From assembly GCF_022414595.1 (NCBI RefSeq), contig NZ_JADWYO010000011.1, positions 1-64,000 of the forward strand: a stretch of 64,000 nt of DNA, given 5' to 3'. Numbering within the stretch: the stretch's first letter is position 1; every line of letters starts with the position of its first letter. This document shows positions 20,611 to 31,331 of the stretch, piece after piece. The notes under the pieces were generated by a model. It searched no databases, was not told the DNA's origin, and saw only the letters and a program-made list of their open reading frames with translations. The DNA comes from Streptomyces sp. MUM 203J. GTDB taxonomy: Bacteria > Actinomycetota > Actinomycetes > Streptomycetales > Streptomycetaceae. Position numbers and translations under genes: made by a program.

Positions 20611-21081
20611 ATGGCGGGCTTCCGCGATTTCCTGACCCGGTTCCGTCCGGTGGGGACGCCGGGCCCCGCCGTGCCGGGCGGTGTCCCCGCGGACCGGACG
20701 GCACAGATCACCGCCGAGCTGGAGCCGGTCTTCGCCTCCCTGGAGGCGACGGAGACGGAGGCCCGGCTCGTACGGGCCCGGGCGGCGGAGGAGGCCGCAC
20801 GGATCCGGGGTGAGGCGGAGCGGTCCGCCCGGGCCGCCGTGGCGCGGGCACGGCGGGACGCCGCCGGGATCCGTGCGGAGAGCGCCCGCCGGGCGCTGGC
20901 CCGCGCGGAGTCCGAGGCGGCATCGCTGCTGGCCGCCGCGGACCGGGACGTCGTGCGGGTGCGCCGCCGGGCCGCCGCACGCATGCCCGCCCTCGTCGAG
21001 GACGCGTTCGGTCTGGCGCGCGCGGAGCTGTCCGCCGGGAACGGCCCGCGGCCGGAGAGCGGGCCCGGGAGCGGACGATGA
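20611..21081 (+). CDS. V/A-type ATPase peripheral stalk subunit (G/H-like)
   Basis: 156 residues, mostly one long charged helix ([37 protein letters not shown] and onward) typical of the G/H coiled-coil partner of subunit E in the peripheral stalk. A short Pro/Gly-rich N terminus precedes it. GAGGAG lies five bases before the ATG. First gene of the ATPase operon; its stop overlaps the next start. The call rests on coiled-coil character and position, since this subunit is poorly conserved. Confidence 0.65.
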   Translation: MAGFRDFLTRFRPVGTPGPAVPGGVPADRTAQITAELEPVFASLEATETEARLVRARAAEEAARIRGEAERSARAAVARARRDAAGIRAESARRALARAESEAASLLAAADRDVVRVRRRAAARMPALVEDAFGLARAELSAGNGPRPESGPGSGR

Positions 21082-22002
21082 GTGTCGGGTGGGCCGCGGG
21101 CGTCACCCGGGCCAAGTCCATGGCCGTGCGCCGTGTGGGTGCCGCCACGGCGGGTGAACTCGCGGCGGCAGACGGCATGGGGGAGGCCCTGCGGGGGCTG
21201 CGCGGCACCTGGTACGTGCGGGGGACCGGCGCTGATCCGGCACTGGTGGAGGCGCAGCGGGCGGTCGGTGCGGGACTGCTGTGGCAGCTGCGGGTTCTCG
21301 CCGGCTGGCAGCCGCGAGCGGGGGCACAGGCGATCAGACTGCTGGCGGCGGGATTCGAGATCGCCAACACCGAGGACCGGCTGCGGGTCATGGCGGGGAC
21401 GGACGGCACCGGTGGAGCGCCCCTCCCGCCGTACCGCCTGGGCTCCCTGGCCGTCGTGTGGCCACGGCTGTCCGGAGCCGCGACGCCCGGGGACCTGCGG
21501 GCCGTGCTGGCGTCCTCGCCGTGGGGCGACCCGGGGGCGGAGTCCCCGGCGGCGGTCGCGGTGGGGATGCGGGTCTCGGCGCTGGCACGGGTGGCCGGGG
21601 GCGTACCCGCGGCAGCGCGGTGGGCGGCCGGACGCCTGGCCCTCCTGGTGGCCCGTCAGCTGTTCGTGGCAGGCGTCCTGTTGCCGCCGGGCGCCGTCGG
21701 GCGCGCGGAACGGGTACTGGGGCGGGCCCCGGTGACGGCCGGTTCGCTGGACGGGTTCCGGCGGTCGCTGCCCGCGCGGGCCCGGTGGGCACTGGACGGC
21801 GTGAGCACGGTGGACGAGCTGTGGCGCGCCGAGGCCCGCTGGTGGGAGACGCTCGACTCGGAGGGCGCCGCGCTGCTGCGCAGCCCCCGTCTGGGCGTGG
21901 AACCCGTCGTCGGCGCGGTGGCGGTGCTGTCCGCGGACGCCTGGAGGGTGCGCGGGGCGCTGTCCCTGGCCGCGCGAGGACGCCGGAACCCGGAGGACCC
22001 CG

Positions 22003-22016
<14 letters not shown>
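21078..22016 (+). CDS. V/A-type ATPase subunit C (AC39/d-like)
   Basis: A 312-residue alpha-helical protein with the Tyr/Val-rich segments and repeated three-helix pattern of subunit C/d, the socket that couples the central axle to the membrane ring: [53 protein letters not shown]. The ATGA overlap with the previous gene and 14-base overlap with subunit I fix its place in the operon. Assignment is partly by elimination, as C is divergent. Confidence 0.7.
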
Positions 22017-23852
<1,836 letters not shown>

Positions 23853-23857
23853 CGGCT

Positions 23858-24109
23858 ATGACCGCGAGCCGTCGTGCCGGAGCCGCCTCGGGCCGGGCGG
23901 CTGCCATCGGGGAGCACCTGCGGATCGCGGGCCTGGCCCTGGCCGGTGTCGAGCTCCACCCGGCGGCGGACTCCGGGGCGGTACGCGCCGCCTGGCGGGG
24001 CCTGCCCGAGGACGTGGCGCTGGTCGTCCTGACCCCGTTCGCGGCCGAAGCGCTGGGGAGCGAGGCAGGTGAGAGCACCGCCCCCCTGACCGTGGTGCTT
24101 CCGCCATGA
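23858..24109 (+). CDS. V/A-type ATPase subunit F
   Basis: An 83-residue central-axle subunit. IAGLALAGVELHPAADSGAVRAAW and DVALVVLTPFAAEAL follow the small Rossmann-like F fold (normally GxxxxxGFxLaGv...). The C-terminal helix is short. ATG 23858 is preferred; a GTG at 23849 overlapping the previous stop is possible. Its stop overlaps the subunit E start (ATGA). Confidence 0.78.
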   Translation: MTASRRAGAASGRAAAIGEHLRIAGLALAGVELHPAADSGAVRAAWRGLPEDVALVVLTPFAAEALGSEAGESTAPLTVVLPP

Positions 24110-24648
24110 CGGCCGCGGAGGACGTGATGGACCACCGGGCGGCCGCCCGGCCGGCACCGCCCCCCGTGCGGGCCGCGCTCCTGCGTGCCGCACACGCCGA
24201 CGCCGAGCGCCGCCTGGCCGAGGCGCACCGTGAAGCCGCCACGGTGACGGAACGAGCCGGGCGCCGGGCGGCGGCCATCAGGCTGGAGGCACGCCGGGCG
24301 GGTGCGCGGGACGGCGCCGGCCGGGCCCGGCTCGCCCTGGCCCGCGCACGGGCCTCCGCGCGCGCTCGGGTACTGGAGGCGCGGCGGGAGGCCTACGAGG
24401 AACTGCGCCGCCTGACCCGGGAGCGGGTGCGGGCGCTGCGGCAGGACCCCGGCTACCCGCGGCTCACCGCCGGACTGACCCGCCGGGCGCGGGGCCTGCT
24501 GGGGCCCGACGCCGCGGTCGAGGAGGCGCCGTGCGGAGGCGTCGTGGCCCGCTCCGGGGGCAGGTGGGCGGACTGGTCGCTGGACGCCCTGGCCGATCGC
24601 GCGGTGGAGCGTCTCGGCTTCCGCGTGCCGGAGCTGTGGGAGCCATGA
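24106..24648 (+). CDS. V/A-type ATPase subunit E
   Basis: 180 residues. A long charged coiled coil (RAAHADAERRLAEAHREAATVTERAGRRAAAIRLEARRAG and on) is followed by a small globular C-terminal domain ending VVARSGGRWADWSLDALADRAVERLGFRVPELW, as in the peripheral-stalk subunit E that caps the catalytic head. Four-base overlaps on both sides tie it to the operon. Confidence 0.83.
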   Translation: MTAAEDVMDHRAAARPAPPPVRAALLRAAHADAERRLAEAHREAATVTERAGRRAAAIRLEARRAGARDGAGRARLALARARASARARVLEARREAYEELRRLTRERVRALRQDPGYPRLTAGLTRRARGLLGPDAAVEEAPCGGVVARSGGRWADWSLDALADRAVERLGFRVPELWEP

Positions 24649-26474
24649 GCGGCGGCCCCGCCGTTCCTCCGCCCGAGCGGCGGTCCGGTCGCGGCCCGCG
24701 CCCGCTGCGGGTGATGCGCGTGACCGGCCCGCTGGCCGAGGTGGAGGACGGCCATGATCTGGCCATGCGGGACCAGGTGGCGCTGGGCGAGCCCGCGCTC
24801 CTCGGCGAGGTCGTCGGTATCCGGGGCGGCGTGGCGACGGTCCAGGCGTACGAGTACACGGGGGGCCTCACCCCGGGGGACCCGGCGCGGCCGCTCGGCC
24901 GGCCGCTGACCGCCCCGCTGGGGCCCGGACTGCTCGGCGGGACGTTCGACGGGCTGCTCCGGCCGCTGACCGGCGGGGACCTCTGGCTGACGCCCGGGGC
25001 CGCGCCCGCCGCGGACGACCGTGTGTGGCACTTCCGCCCGTGCGTGCCGGACGGCGGACAGGCGGGTGAGGGCACGGCGCTGGGCGAGGTGCACGGCTCC
25101 GCGGGTCCGGGCGCGGTCGTCCAGCGCGTCCTCGTCCCACCCGGCGCCGGCGGCCGGGTCCAGGACCTGGCGCCCGAGGGGGACTATCCCGCGGACGCCA
25201 CGGTCGCGGTCGTCGGCGGGAGCCCGGTGCGGCTGACCGAGCACTGGCCCGTGCGCCGCCCGCGCCCCGTACGGGACCGTCTGGACGCGGCGCGGGTCCT
25301 GCACACCGGTCAGCGGGTGATCGACCTGCTGTTCCCCGTGACACGGGGCGCGGCCGTCGCCGTGCCCGGCGGTTTCGGCACCGGCAAGACCGTGCTGCTG
25401 CAGCAGCTCGCCAAGTGGTGCGACGCCGATGTCATCGTCTACGTGGGCTGCGGCGAGCGCGGCAACGAGACGGCCGAGGTCATCGCGGACATGGCGGCGC
25501 TGTCCGACGCACGCACCGGAGGCCGGCTGGCCGAACGCACCGTCATGGTCGTCAACACCTCGAACATGCCGATGATGGCCCGCGAGGCCGGTGTGCACAC
25601 CGGCGCGGCGGTGGCGGAGTACTTCCGGGACATGGGACTGGACGTGGTGCTGGTCGCGGACTCCACCTCGCGGTGGGCGGAGGCCCTGCGCGAGTTCGCC
25701 TCCCGCACCGACGAACTGCCCGCCGAGGAGGGCTATCCGGCCGGGCTCGCGTCCGCGCTCGCCGGTTTCTACGCCAGGTCCGGGGCGGTCAGGACGCTCG
25801 GCGGCGGGTACGGCTCGGTCACCGTGATCGGTGCGCTCTCCCCTCCCGGCGGCGACCTGACGGAACCGGTGACGGCCCACACCGAACGCTTCGTGCGCGG
25901 TCTGTGGACGCTGGACCGCGACCTGGCCTATGCCCGCCACTATCCGGCCGTCTCCTGGGCCGACTCGTTCTCGCGTGAGGTGCCCGTGGTCGCCTCGGCA
26001 CAGGCCGGGGCGGGCGACCCCGAGTGGCGCAGCCGCCGCGACGGCGTGGCGGCCGCGCTGGCGTCCGCCGACCGGCTGAGCGGTCTGGTCGAGCTGATGG
26101 GCGTCCACGCCCTTCCCGACGAGGAGCGGGTCACCGCCCTGATCGGAAGGCTGGTGCGCGAGGCCCTGCTCCAGCAGAGCGCGCTGTCCGAACGGGACGC
26201 CTACAGCGGGCCCGCGAAGACGGCGGCGCTGGCGGACGCCGTCCTGGCCGTCGCCGGCCGGTGCCGGGAGCTGAGTCCGGCCGTCGTGTCCGCCGAGGTG
26301 CTGGAGAACACGGACTTCGGCCCCCTGCTGCACGCCCGGGACACGGCCGGCCCGGACGACGCCGCGGGCGTGACGGCGTGCCGGGACACGATGCTGGACC
26401 GACTGGACCGACTGGACCGACTGGACCGACTGGACCGACTGGACCGACAGGACCGGACGGGGCCGCAGCCGTGA
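24645..26474 (+). CDS. ntpA: V/A-type ATPase catalytic subunit A
   Basis: A 609-residue catalytic subunit. Walker A is GGFGTGKT at residues 242-249 (canonical GPFGSGKT), Walker B lies in MGLDVVLVADSTSRWAEALRE, and the catalytic region YVGCGERGNETAEVI is intact. The beta-barrel start GPLAEVEDGHDLAMRDQVALGEPALLGEVVG and the inserted bulge domain between about 100 and 190 are those of A rather than F-type beta. The last residues are an LDR repeat encoded by a six-fold nine-base DNA repeat, unlike the family. GTG of subunit B overlaps its stop. Confidence 0.97.
   Translation: MSGGPAVPPPERRSGRGPRPLRVMRVTGPLAEVEDGHDLAMRDQVALGEPALLGEVVGIRGGVATVQAYEYTGGLTPGDPARPLGRPLTAPLGPGLLGGTFDGLLRPLTGGDLWLTPGAAPAADDRVWHFRPCVPDGGQAGEGTALGEVHGSAGPGAVVQRVLVPPGAGGRVQDLAPEGDYPADATVAVVGGSPVRLTEHWPVRRPRPVRDRLDAARVLHTGQRVIDLLFPVTRGAAVAVPGGFGTGKTVLLQQLAKWCDADVIVYVGCGERGNETAEVIADMAALSDARTGGRLAERTVMVVNTSNMPMMAREAGVHTGAAVAEYFRDMGLDVVLVADSTSRWAEALREFASRTDELPAEEGYPAGLASALAGFYARSGAVRTLGGGYGSVTVIGALSPPGGDLTEPVTAHTERFVRGLWTLDRDLAYARHYPAVSWADSFSREVPVVASAQAGAGDPEWRSRRDGVAAALASADRLSGLVELMGVHALPDEERVTALIGRLVREALLQQSALSERDAYSGPAKTAALADAVLAVAGRCRELSPAVVSAEVLENTDFGPLLHARDTAGPDDAAGVTACRDTMLDRLDRLDRLDRLDRLDRQDRTGPQP
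26394..26447 (+). repeat. Six tandem copies of CTGGACCGA
   Basis: Six exact nine-base repeats at the 3' end of the ATPase A gene, encoding (Leu-Asp-Arg)6, followed by one imperfect unit. In-frame length change by slippage would alter the tail by three residues per step. Confidence 0.97.
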
Positions 26475-27868
26475 CCACCGAGGGCGGAGACTGGGGGCGC
26501 GTCGAGTACGGCACCGTCGACGAACTGCGGGGCCCGCTGGTGGTGCTCTCGGAGGTCTCCGGTGTGGGCTGGGACGTCTTCGCGCGGATCGCACTGGCGT
26601 CCGGGGAGGTACGGCACGGCCTGGTCCTGGAGGTGGACCGGGGCACCGCCGTGGTGGAGATCCTGGAAGGCACCTCCGGGATGGCCCCGACCGGAGTCGG
26701 GGCCGCGTTCACCGGGCGTCCCCTGCGCATCCCCGTCGGCCCCGGCTGGCTGGGCCGGGTGTGCGACGGGCGGGGCACCCCTATCGACGGCGGGCCGCCG
26801 GTGTTCGGCCCGTCGCAGGCCGCCGTGGCGGGACGCCCGCTCGACCCGGTGCGCCGCGCACCGCCGTACGAGCCCGTGTTCACCGGCATCGGGGCCATCG
26901 ACACGCTCACCACCCTGGTCCGCGGCCAGAAGCTGCCCGTGTTCTCCGTCCCGGGGCTCCCGCACCTGGACCTCGCCGTCCAGGTCGCCGCCCAGGCCAC
27001 CGTGGGCGGGGAGCCGTTCAGCGTCGTCTTCGCGGGCATGGGTCTCACCCACGCCGACGCCTCCTTCGTACGCGCGGGACTGGCGGAGCGGTCGGCGGCC
27101 GGCGAACTGGTGCTGCTGCTCAACACCGCCGACGACCCGGCCGTCGAACGGCTGCTGACCCCGCGCATCGCGCTCACCGTGGCCGAGCATCTGGCGTTCG
27201 GCACGGGCCGCCATGTGCTCGTGGTCCTCACGGACATGACCAGCTACGCCGAAGCACTGCGCGAGGTGTCCGCCGCGCGGGGCGAGGTCCCCGCCCGCCG
27301 GGGCTACCCCGGCTACCTCTACAGCGACCTCGCCTCCCTGTACGAGCGCTGCGGCCGGGTCCGGGACACGGAGGGATCGGTCACCCTGCTGCCGGTGCTC
27401 ACCATGCCCGCGGGCGACATCACCCACCCCGTCCCCGACCTGACCGGCTACATCACCGAGGGGCAGGTCGTGCTGTCACGGCAGCTGCACGCCCGGGGCG
27501 TCTATCCGCCGGTGGACGTTCTGTCCTCCCTGTCCAGGCTGATGCGCCGCGGAGCCGGCCCGGGCCGCACCCGCGTGGACCATCCGGACGTGGCCGCGCA
27601 GCTGGTCTCCGCACTCGCCCGGGCCCGTGAGGTCAAGGACCTGGCCGACCTGGTCGGAAGGGCGGCGCTGGAGAAGGGCGACCTGCGCTACCTCGACTTC
27701 GAGGACGCCTGTCTGCACCGTTTCATGGACCAGGGCACGGGAGAGAGCCGCACCCTGGACGAGGCTCTCTCCCGTGCCTGGCAGACCTTGCGTGTGCTGT
27801 CCCGGGACCAGCTCTCGATGCTCCCCGCGCGTCTGCTCGACGACCACGGATTCCCGGAGTCCGCGTGA
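26471..27868 (+). CDS. ntpB: V/A-type ATPase subunit B
   Basis: A 465-residue non-catalytic nucleotide-binding subunit. Family blocks are present: VEYGTVDELRGPLVVL, FTGRPLRIPVGPGWLGRVCDGRG, TGIGAIDTLTTLVRGQKLPVFS with no functional P-loop, LVVLTDMTSYAEALREVS, GYPGYLYSDLASLYERCGRV and LTMPAGDITHPVPDLTGYITEGQ. The missing Walker A Lys is normal for B. The GTG start overlaps subunit A by four bases. Confidence 0.97.
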   Translation: MTTEGGDWGRVEYGTVDELRGPLVVLSEVSGVGWDVFARIALASGEVRHGLVLEVDRGTAVVEILEGTSGMAPTGVGAAFTGRPLRIPVGPGWLGRVCDGRGTPIDGGPPVFGPSQAAVAGRPLDPVRRAPPYEPVFTGIGAIDTLTTLVRGQKLPVFSVPGLPHLDLAVQVAAQATVGGEPFSVVFAGMGLTHADASFVRAGLAERSAAGELVLLLNTADDPAVERLLTPRIALTVAEHLAFGTGRHVLVVLTDMTSYAEALREVSAARGEVPARRGYPGYLYSDLASLYERCGRVRDTEGSVTLLPVLTMPAGDITHPVPDLTGYITEGQVVLSRQLHARGVYPPVDVLSSLSRLMRRGAGPGRTRVDHPDVAAQLVSALARAREVKDLADLVGRAALEKGDLRYLDFEDACLHRFMDQGTGESRTLDEALSRAWQTLRVLSRDQLSMLPARLLDDHGFPESA

Positions 27869-28509
27869 GCCCGGCCCACACGCCCCCGCCCGGACGCATC
27901 GGCCGACTGCGTCTGGAACACCGGCTGGCGGTGGCGCGGCGGGGTGCGGACCTGCTGGAACGCAAGCTGCGTATCCTCCGGGCCCGGCACGAGCGGCTGG
28001 TGGAGGAGGCGGACTCGGCGGAGGCCCAGTGGCGCGAGCGCTCGCGTGAAGCCGAGTCCTGGCTGCTGCGGGCGGTGTTCGTCGGCGGTGAGCACCCTCT
28101 GCTGGCCGTGGGGGCCGGGATCGCGCCCGCCGAGCTGGCCCTCCCCTGGACCAGCACCCTCGGCGTGCGCCATCCCGACCGGACCGTGCGCGTGGGCTTC
28201 CCCCGCCCGCAGGCGGAGGTGTTCCGGCCGAGTGCGGCGCTGGTGCGTGCCGAAGCCGCGTACCGGGCCGCGCTGAGAGCGGCGGCCGCGTACGCGGCGG
28301 CGCGGACGGCGGCCCGGCTCGTCGGCGACGAGGTGCGGGCCACCCGTGGGCGGATCCGAGCGCTGCGCCGTCACTGGATTCCCCGGCTGGAGCGGGAGCT
28401 GTCCGTCGCCCTGGCGGGTCTGGAGCAGGCGGCTCACGAGGAGGCGGTGCAGCGCCGGTGGGCGGCACGTGCCACAGGCGTCCGGCCCGGGAACGGGGGA
28501 CACCACTGA
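27865..28509 (+). CDS. ntpD: V/A-type ATPase subunit D
   Basis: A 214-residue central-axle subunit. The N terminus GRIGRLRLEHRLAVARRGADLLERKLRILRARHERL and the C-terminal helix ARLVGDEVRATRGRIRALRRHWIPRLERELSVALAGLEQ form the antiparallel coiled coil of subunit D, with RRHWIPRLE close to the conserved NALExxxIP motif. GTG overlap with subunit B. Last gene of the operon. Confidence 0.92.
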   Translation: MSPAHTPPPGRIGRLRLEHRLAVARRGADLLERKLRILRARHERLVEEADSAEAQWRERSREAESWLLRAVFVGGEHPLLAVGAGIAPAELALPWTSTLGVRHPDRTVRVGFPRPQAEVFRPSAALVRAEAAYRAALRAAAAYAAARTAARLVGDEVRATRGRIRALRRHWIPRLERELSVALAGLEQAAHEEAVQRRWAARATGVRPGNGGHH

Positions 28510-28805
28510 ACGGGCGACACCAAGTGACGGAGGGGGGCACGGCGGCGGCCCGGCACCCCGGCTGCGAAGCCGCCGGCCGCCACCCGACGGTGGACAGCGT
28601 GCGCAGGGCGGCCGGCCCGCCACCGGCCCCGGGCATCGGCGGACCGCCGGTTCGGCGTCGAATCCGGCCGGTACGTCGGGACCTGGCCGTGACGCACCGG
28701 GGGCCGGAACCAGGCCCGCGGCCGACACCTCCGCCGAGGCGCCGGCCTCTCCGTGCGGCGGGGCGCGGGAGGGCACCGCCGGCCGTGCCGACCGCCTCCC
28801 GGGGC
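28510..28805. other. Region without a supported gene
   Basis: Between the ATPase operon and the terminator hairpin. Only Pro/Arg/Gly-rich frames without motifs. Confidence 0.4.
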
Positions 28806-28859
28806 GAGAGCCGAGCCGTCCGGCGGGCACGGGTGTGCCCGCCGGACGGCTCGGCTCTC
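28806..28859. terminator. Perfect 25-bp hairpin between convergent operons
   Basis: Inverted arms 28806-28830 and 28835-28859 are exactly complementary, with a GGGT loop. The right arm overlaps the stop codon of the minus-strand FAD-subunit gene. It can end transcription from both sides. Confidence 0.85.
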
Positions 28860-29577
28860 AGCGGGCCGCCGCGCCCGCGAGCACCTCCGCCACCTGATCC
28901 GCCAGTACGTCCCGTACGTCCCGCGGCAGTTCGGCCAGCGGCGTCTCCCGCAGCGCGCGCAGCACCGCCACCGGCCCGCCGTCGGTGTCCGTGACCGCCG
29001 TCAGCAGTTCCCGGCCGACCCGGACGGCGACCCGTACCTGGGCGGAGCCTTCCCGCGGGGCGTGCAGCGCGACCGCGACGACCGGGGGCGGGCCGTCCGG
29101 GTGCGCCCGCAGTTTGCGGCAGGCGCTGGTCACCGGCTCCGTCCAGCGCAGGCCGACCAGAAGGCGGCGCTCCGCCAGGCTCCGGTCCAGGTCGGTCTCC
29201 GCCAGGCCCCGACGGCCCAGGACCAGGGCGCGGGTCCGGAGCACCCGCAGCGCGGGCAGCAGGCAGCGCGGTCCGGAGCCGGCGAGATTGCCGCCCACCG
29301 TGGCCGTCCGCCGCACCATCGGGTTCCCGACCGCCGCGGCGGCCTGCCGCAACGCGTGCGGCACCGCCGCCCCGACCCGGTCCAGGGTGACGGCCGCGCC
29401 GACCCGGTCCGGCCCCAGCGCGTTCGCCTCCGGCAGGTCCCGCAGCGACATCGCCAGCCCGGGGAAGCCGTGCTCCTGCCAGTCCGCCCACACCAGGGTG
29501 GCCCCGCCGACCGGGACCGCCCCGGCGTCGGCGCACTCCCGCGCCTCGGCCTGCGATGTGGGGAAACGCAGCAGCAC
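28858..29577 (-). CDS. Molybdenum hydroxylase FAD-binding subunit (CoxM/XdhB-like)
   Basis: A 239-residue medium subunit. VPVGGATLVWADWQEHG in the first FAD loop and AVGNPMVRRTATVGGNLAG are the two hallmark FAD-binding segments, and the C-terminal region ACRKLRAHPDGPPPVVAVALH matches the CO-dehydrogenase flavoprotein C-terminal domain. Normally it partners a molybdopterin large subunit and a [2Fe-2S] subunit, neither of which is present here. It is slightly short, missing part of the N-terminal domain. GTG 29577 is the likeliest start. Confidence 0.8.
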   Translation of the reverse strand: MLLRFPTSQAEARECADAGAVPVGGATLVWADWQEHGFPGLAMSLRDLPEANALGPDRVGAAVTLDRVGAAVPHALRQAAAAVGNPMVRRTATVGGNLAGSGPRCLLPALRVLRTRALVLGRRGLAETDLDRSLAERRLLVGLRWTEPVTSACRKLRAHPDGPPPVVAVALHAPREGSAQVRVAVRVGRELLTAVTDTDGGPVAVLRALRETPLAELPRDVRDVLADQVAEVLAGAAAR

Positions 29578-29903
29578 GACGGCCCACCTGCCCTCATCCG
29601 TGCGGCCCGCGGCCGTTCTGCTGCCCGGGTCCGCCAATGTCCGGTGTCTCCCGGAATCGTTGCCGCCCGCACCACACCGGGCCAGGGCCGAACGGCCCGG
29701 CGGCAGGCCTGGGCGTCCGGCCGTGGACGGCGCCGGACGGCGCCTCCGCCGGGTCCCCCGTCCGCTCGGGCCTCGCTGGAACACCCCGGCCGGGACACCG
29801 GAGACCCGCCCGGCGCTCCGGCTGTGGCGGCCGGCCCGCAGCGCCCCCGGGTGAGGCGGGACCAACCGCAGCGGACCGTCGACAGCCGCCTAGGCTGGAG
29901 GAC
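29578..29903. other. Divergent intergenic region
   Basis: 326 bases between the FAD-subunit gene and the P450 gene, presumably with both promoters. No clear motif found. Confidence 0.35.
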
Positions 29904-31079
29904 ATGACGACCGCCTTCCCTGACCTGACCGCCGATCCGCACGCCGCTTACGCGCACCTCCGGGCGGCCGGACCCGTGCACCGGGTCACCGGGCCGGACG
30001 GGCTTCCCGTATGGATCGTCACCCGCTACGACGACGTGCGGCGGCTGCTCGCCGATCCGCGGCTCTCCCTGGACAAGACGCATCGGCTGCCCGGCAACTA
30101 CCGGGGCTTCTCGCTGCCCCCGGCCCTCGACGCCAACCTGCTGAACATGGACCCGCCGGACCACACCCGGATCAGGCGGCTCGTCAGCAAGGCGTTCACC
30201 CCGGGCCGGGTGGAGCGGCTGCGCCCGGGTGTGCAGGCCCTGGCCGACCGGCTGCTGGACGACCTGGCCGACCGGGGGCGGGCCGACCTCGTGGCCGACT
30301 ACGCCGCGCCGCTGCCGATCACCGTCATCTGCGACCTGCTGGGCGTGCCGCACGACTCCCGCCCGGACTTCCGCGCCTGGACCGACGCCCTGGTCGCCCC
30401 GGACCCGGACGACCCCGGAGCCGCCGGGCAGGCCGTCGCGGCCATGCTCGCCTACTTCCCCCGGCTCGTCTCCGACAAGCGGCGCCGGCCAGGCGACGAT
30501 CTGCTGACCGACCTGATCGACGTCCGTGACGACGGTGACCGGCTCACCGAGGACGAGCTGACCTCACTCGCCTTCCTCATCCTGTTCGCCGGATACGAGA
30601 ACACGGTGCAGCTCATCGGAACGGCCGTGCTGGCGCTGCTCGACCACCCGGAGCAGCGGGACGCGCTCGTGGCCGACCCGGGCAGGATCGACGACGCGGT
30701 GGAGGAGTTCGCCCGCTACGACGGGCCCGCGCTGCTCGCCATCCGCCGCTTCCCTGTCGAGGACCTCACGATCGGCGGGGTGACCGTCCCGGCAGGGGAG
30801 ACCGTCATGCTGTCACCGGCCTCCGCCAACCGGGACCCGGACCGCTTCCCCGATCCCGACCGCCTCGACCTGGACCGGCGGGACAGCGCCCACCTCGCCC
30901 TCGGGCACGGCATCCACTACTGCGTGGGTGCCCCGCTGGCCCGGCTGGAGACGGGGATCGCCGTGGGCACGCTGCTGCGCCGGTTCCCCGCCCTGGAGCT
31001 GGACGTGCCGCGTGACCGGCTGAGGTGGCGGCCGTCCATTCGGGCCCGTGGGCTCGTCTCCTTGCCGGTACGGCTCTGA
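29904..31079 (+). CDS. Cytochrome P450
   Basis: A 391-residue soluble class I bacterial P450. The heme loop LALGHGIHYCVGAPLARLE has the axial Cys340; the usual first Phe of the signature is Leu. The I-helix oxygen motif is LFAGYENTV (AGxET type), and the EEFAR helix supplies the ExxR pair. GGAG lies just before ATG 29904. It converges with the fatty-acid-like operon and may tailor its product, or act independently; no ferredoxin gene is adjacent. Confidence 0.95.
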   Translation: MTTAFPDLTADPHAAYAHLRAAGPVHRVTGPDGLPVWIVTRYDDVRRLLADPRLSLDKTHRLPGNYRGFSLPPALDANLLNMDPPDHTRIRRLVSKAFTPGRVERLRPGVQALADRLLDDLADRGRADLVADYAAPLPITVICDLLGVPHDSRPDFRAWTDALVAPDPDDPGAAGQAVAAMLAYFPRLVSDKRRRPGDDLLTDLIDVRDDGDRLTEDELTSLAFLILFAGYENTVQLIGTAVLALLDHPEQRDALVADPGRIDDAVEEFARYDGPALLAIRRFPVEDLTIGGVTVPAGETVMLSPASANRDPDRFPDPDRLDLDRRDSAHLALGHGIHYCVGAPLARLETGIAVGTLLRRFPALELDVPRDRLRWRPSIRARGLVSLPVRL

Positions 31080-31331
31080 GGGCGGGCGTCCGGCCGGGCG
31101 GATCCGGCCACCCTGCCGGCTCCTGCCCGCCCCGTCGGCGCCGTCCTGCCCCCGGCGGGAGGGTGTCGCCGCGGCGTCCGTGCGGGCCGCTCGCGCGGCC
31201 GACGCGCCAGGAGCCGTTGTGGCGCCGCTCCCCCTCAGGGGCAGGACTGCACCTCCCGGCGCCGTCCTGCCCCGGCGCGTTGCACGGGACGGTCGTGCTC
31301 CGCCGGTCCGCCCGCGGCGCACCCGGCGCGC
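31080..31331. other. Convergent intergenic region
   Basis: 252 bases between the P450 stop and the AMP-ligase stop. No gene seen. Confidence 0.35.

Noticed and set aside
24453..26594. 713-codon minus-strand frame with a VQS repeat opposite ATPase subunit A
   Set aside because: The VQS repeat is just the complement of the LDR-coding repeat; no independent support.
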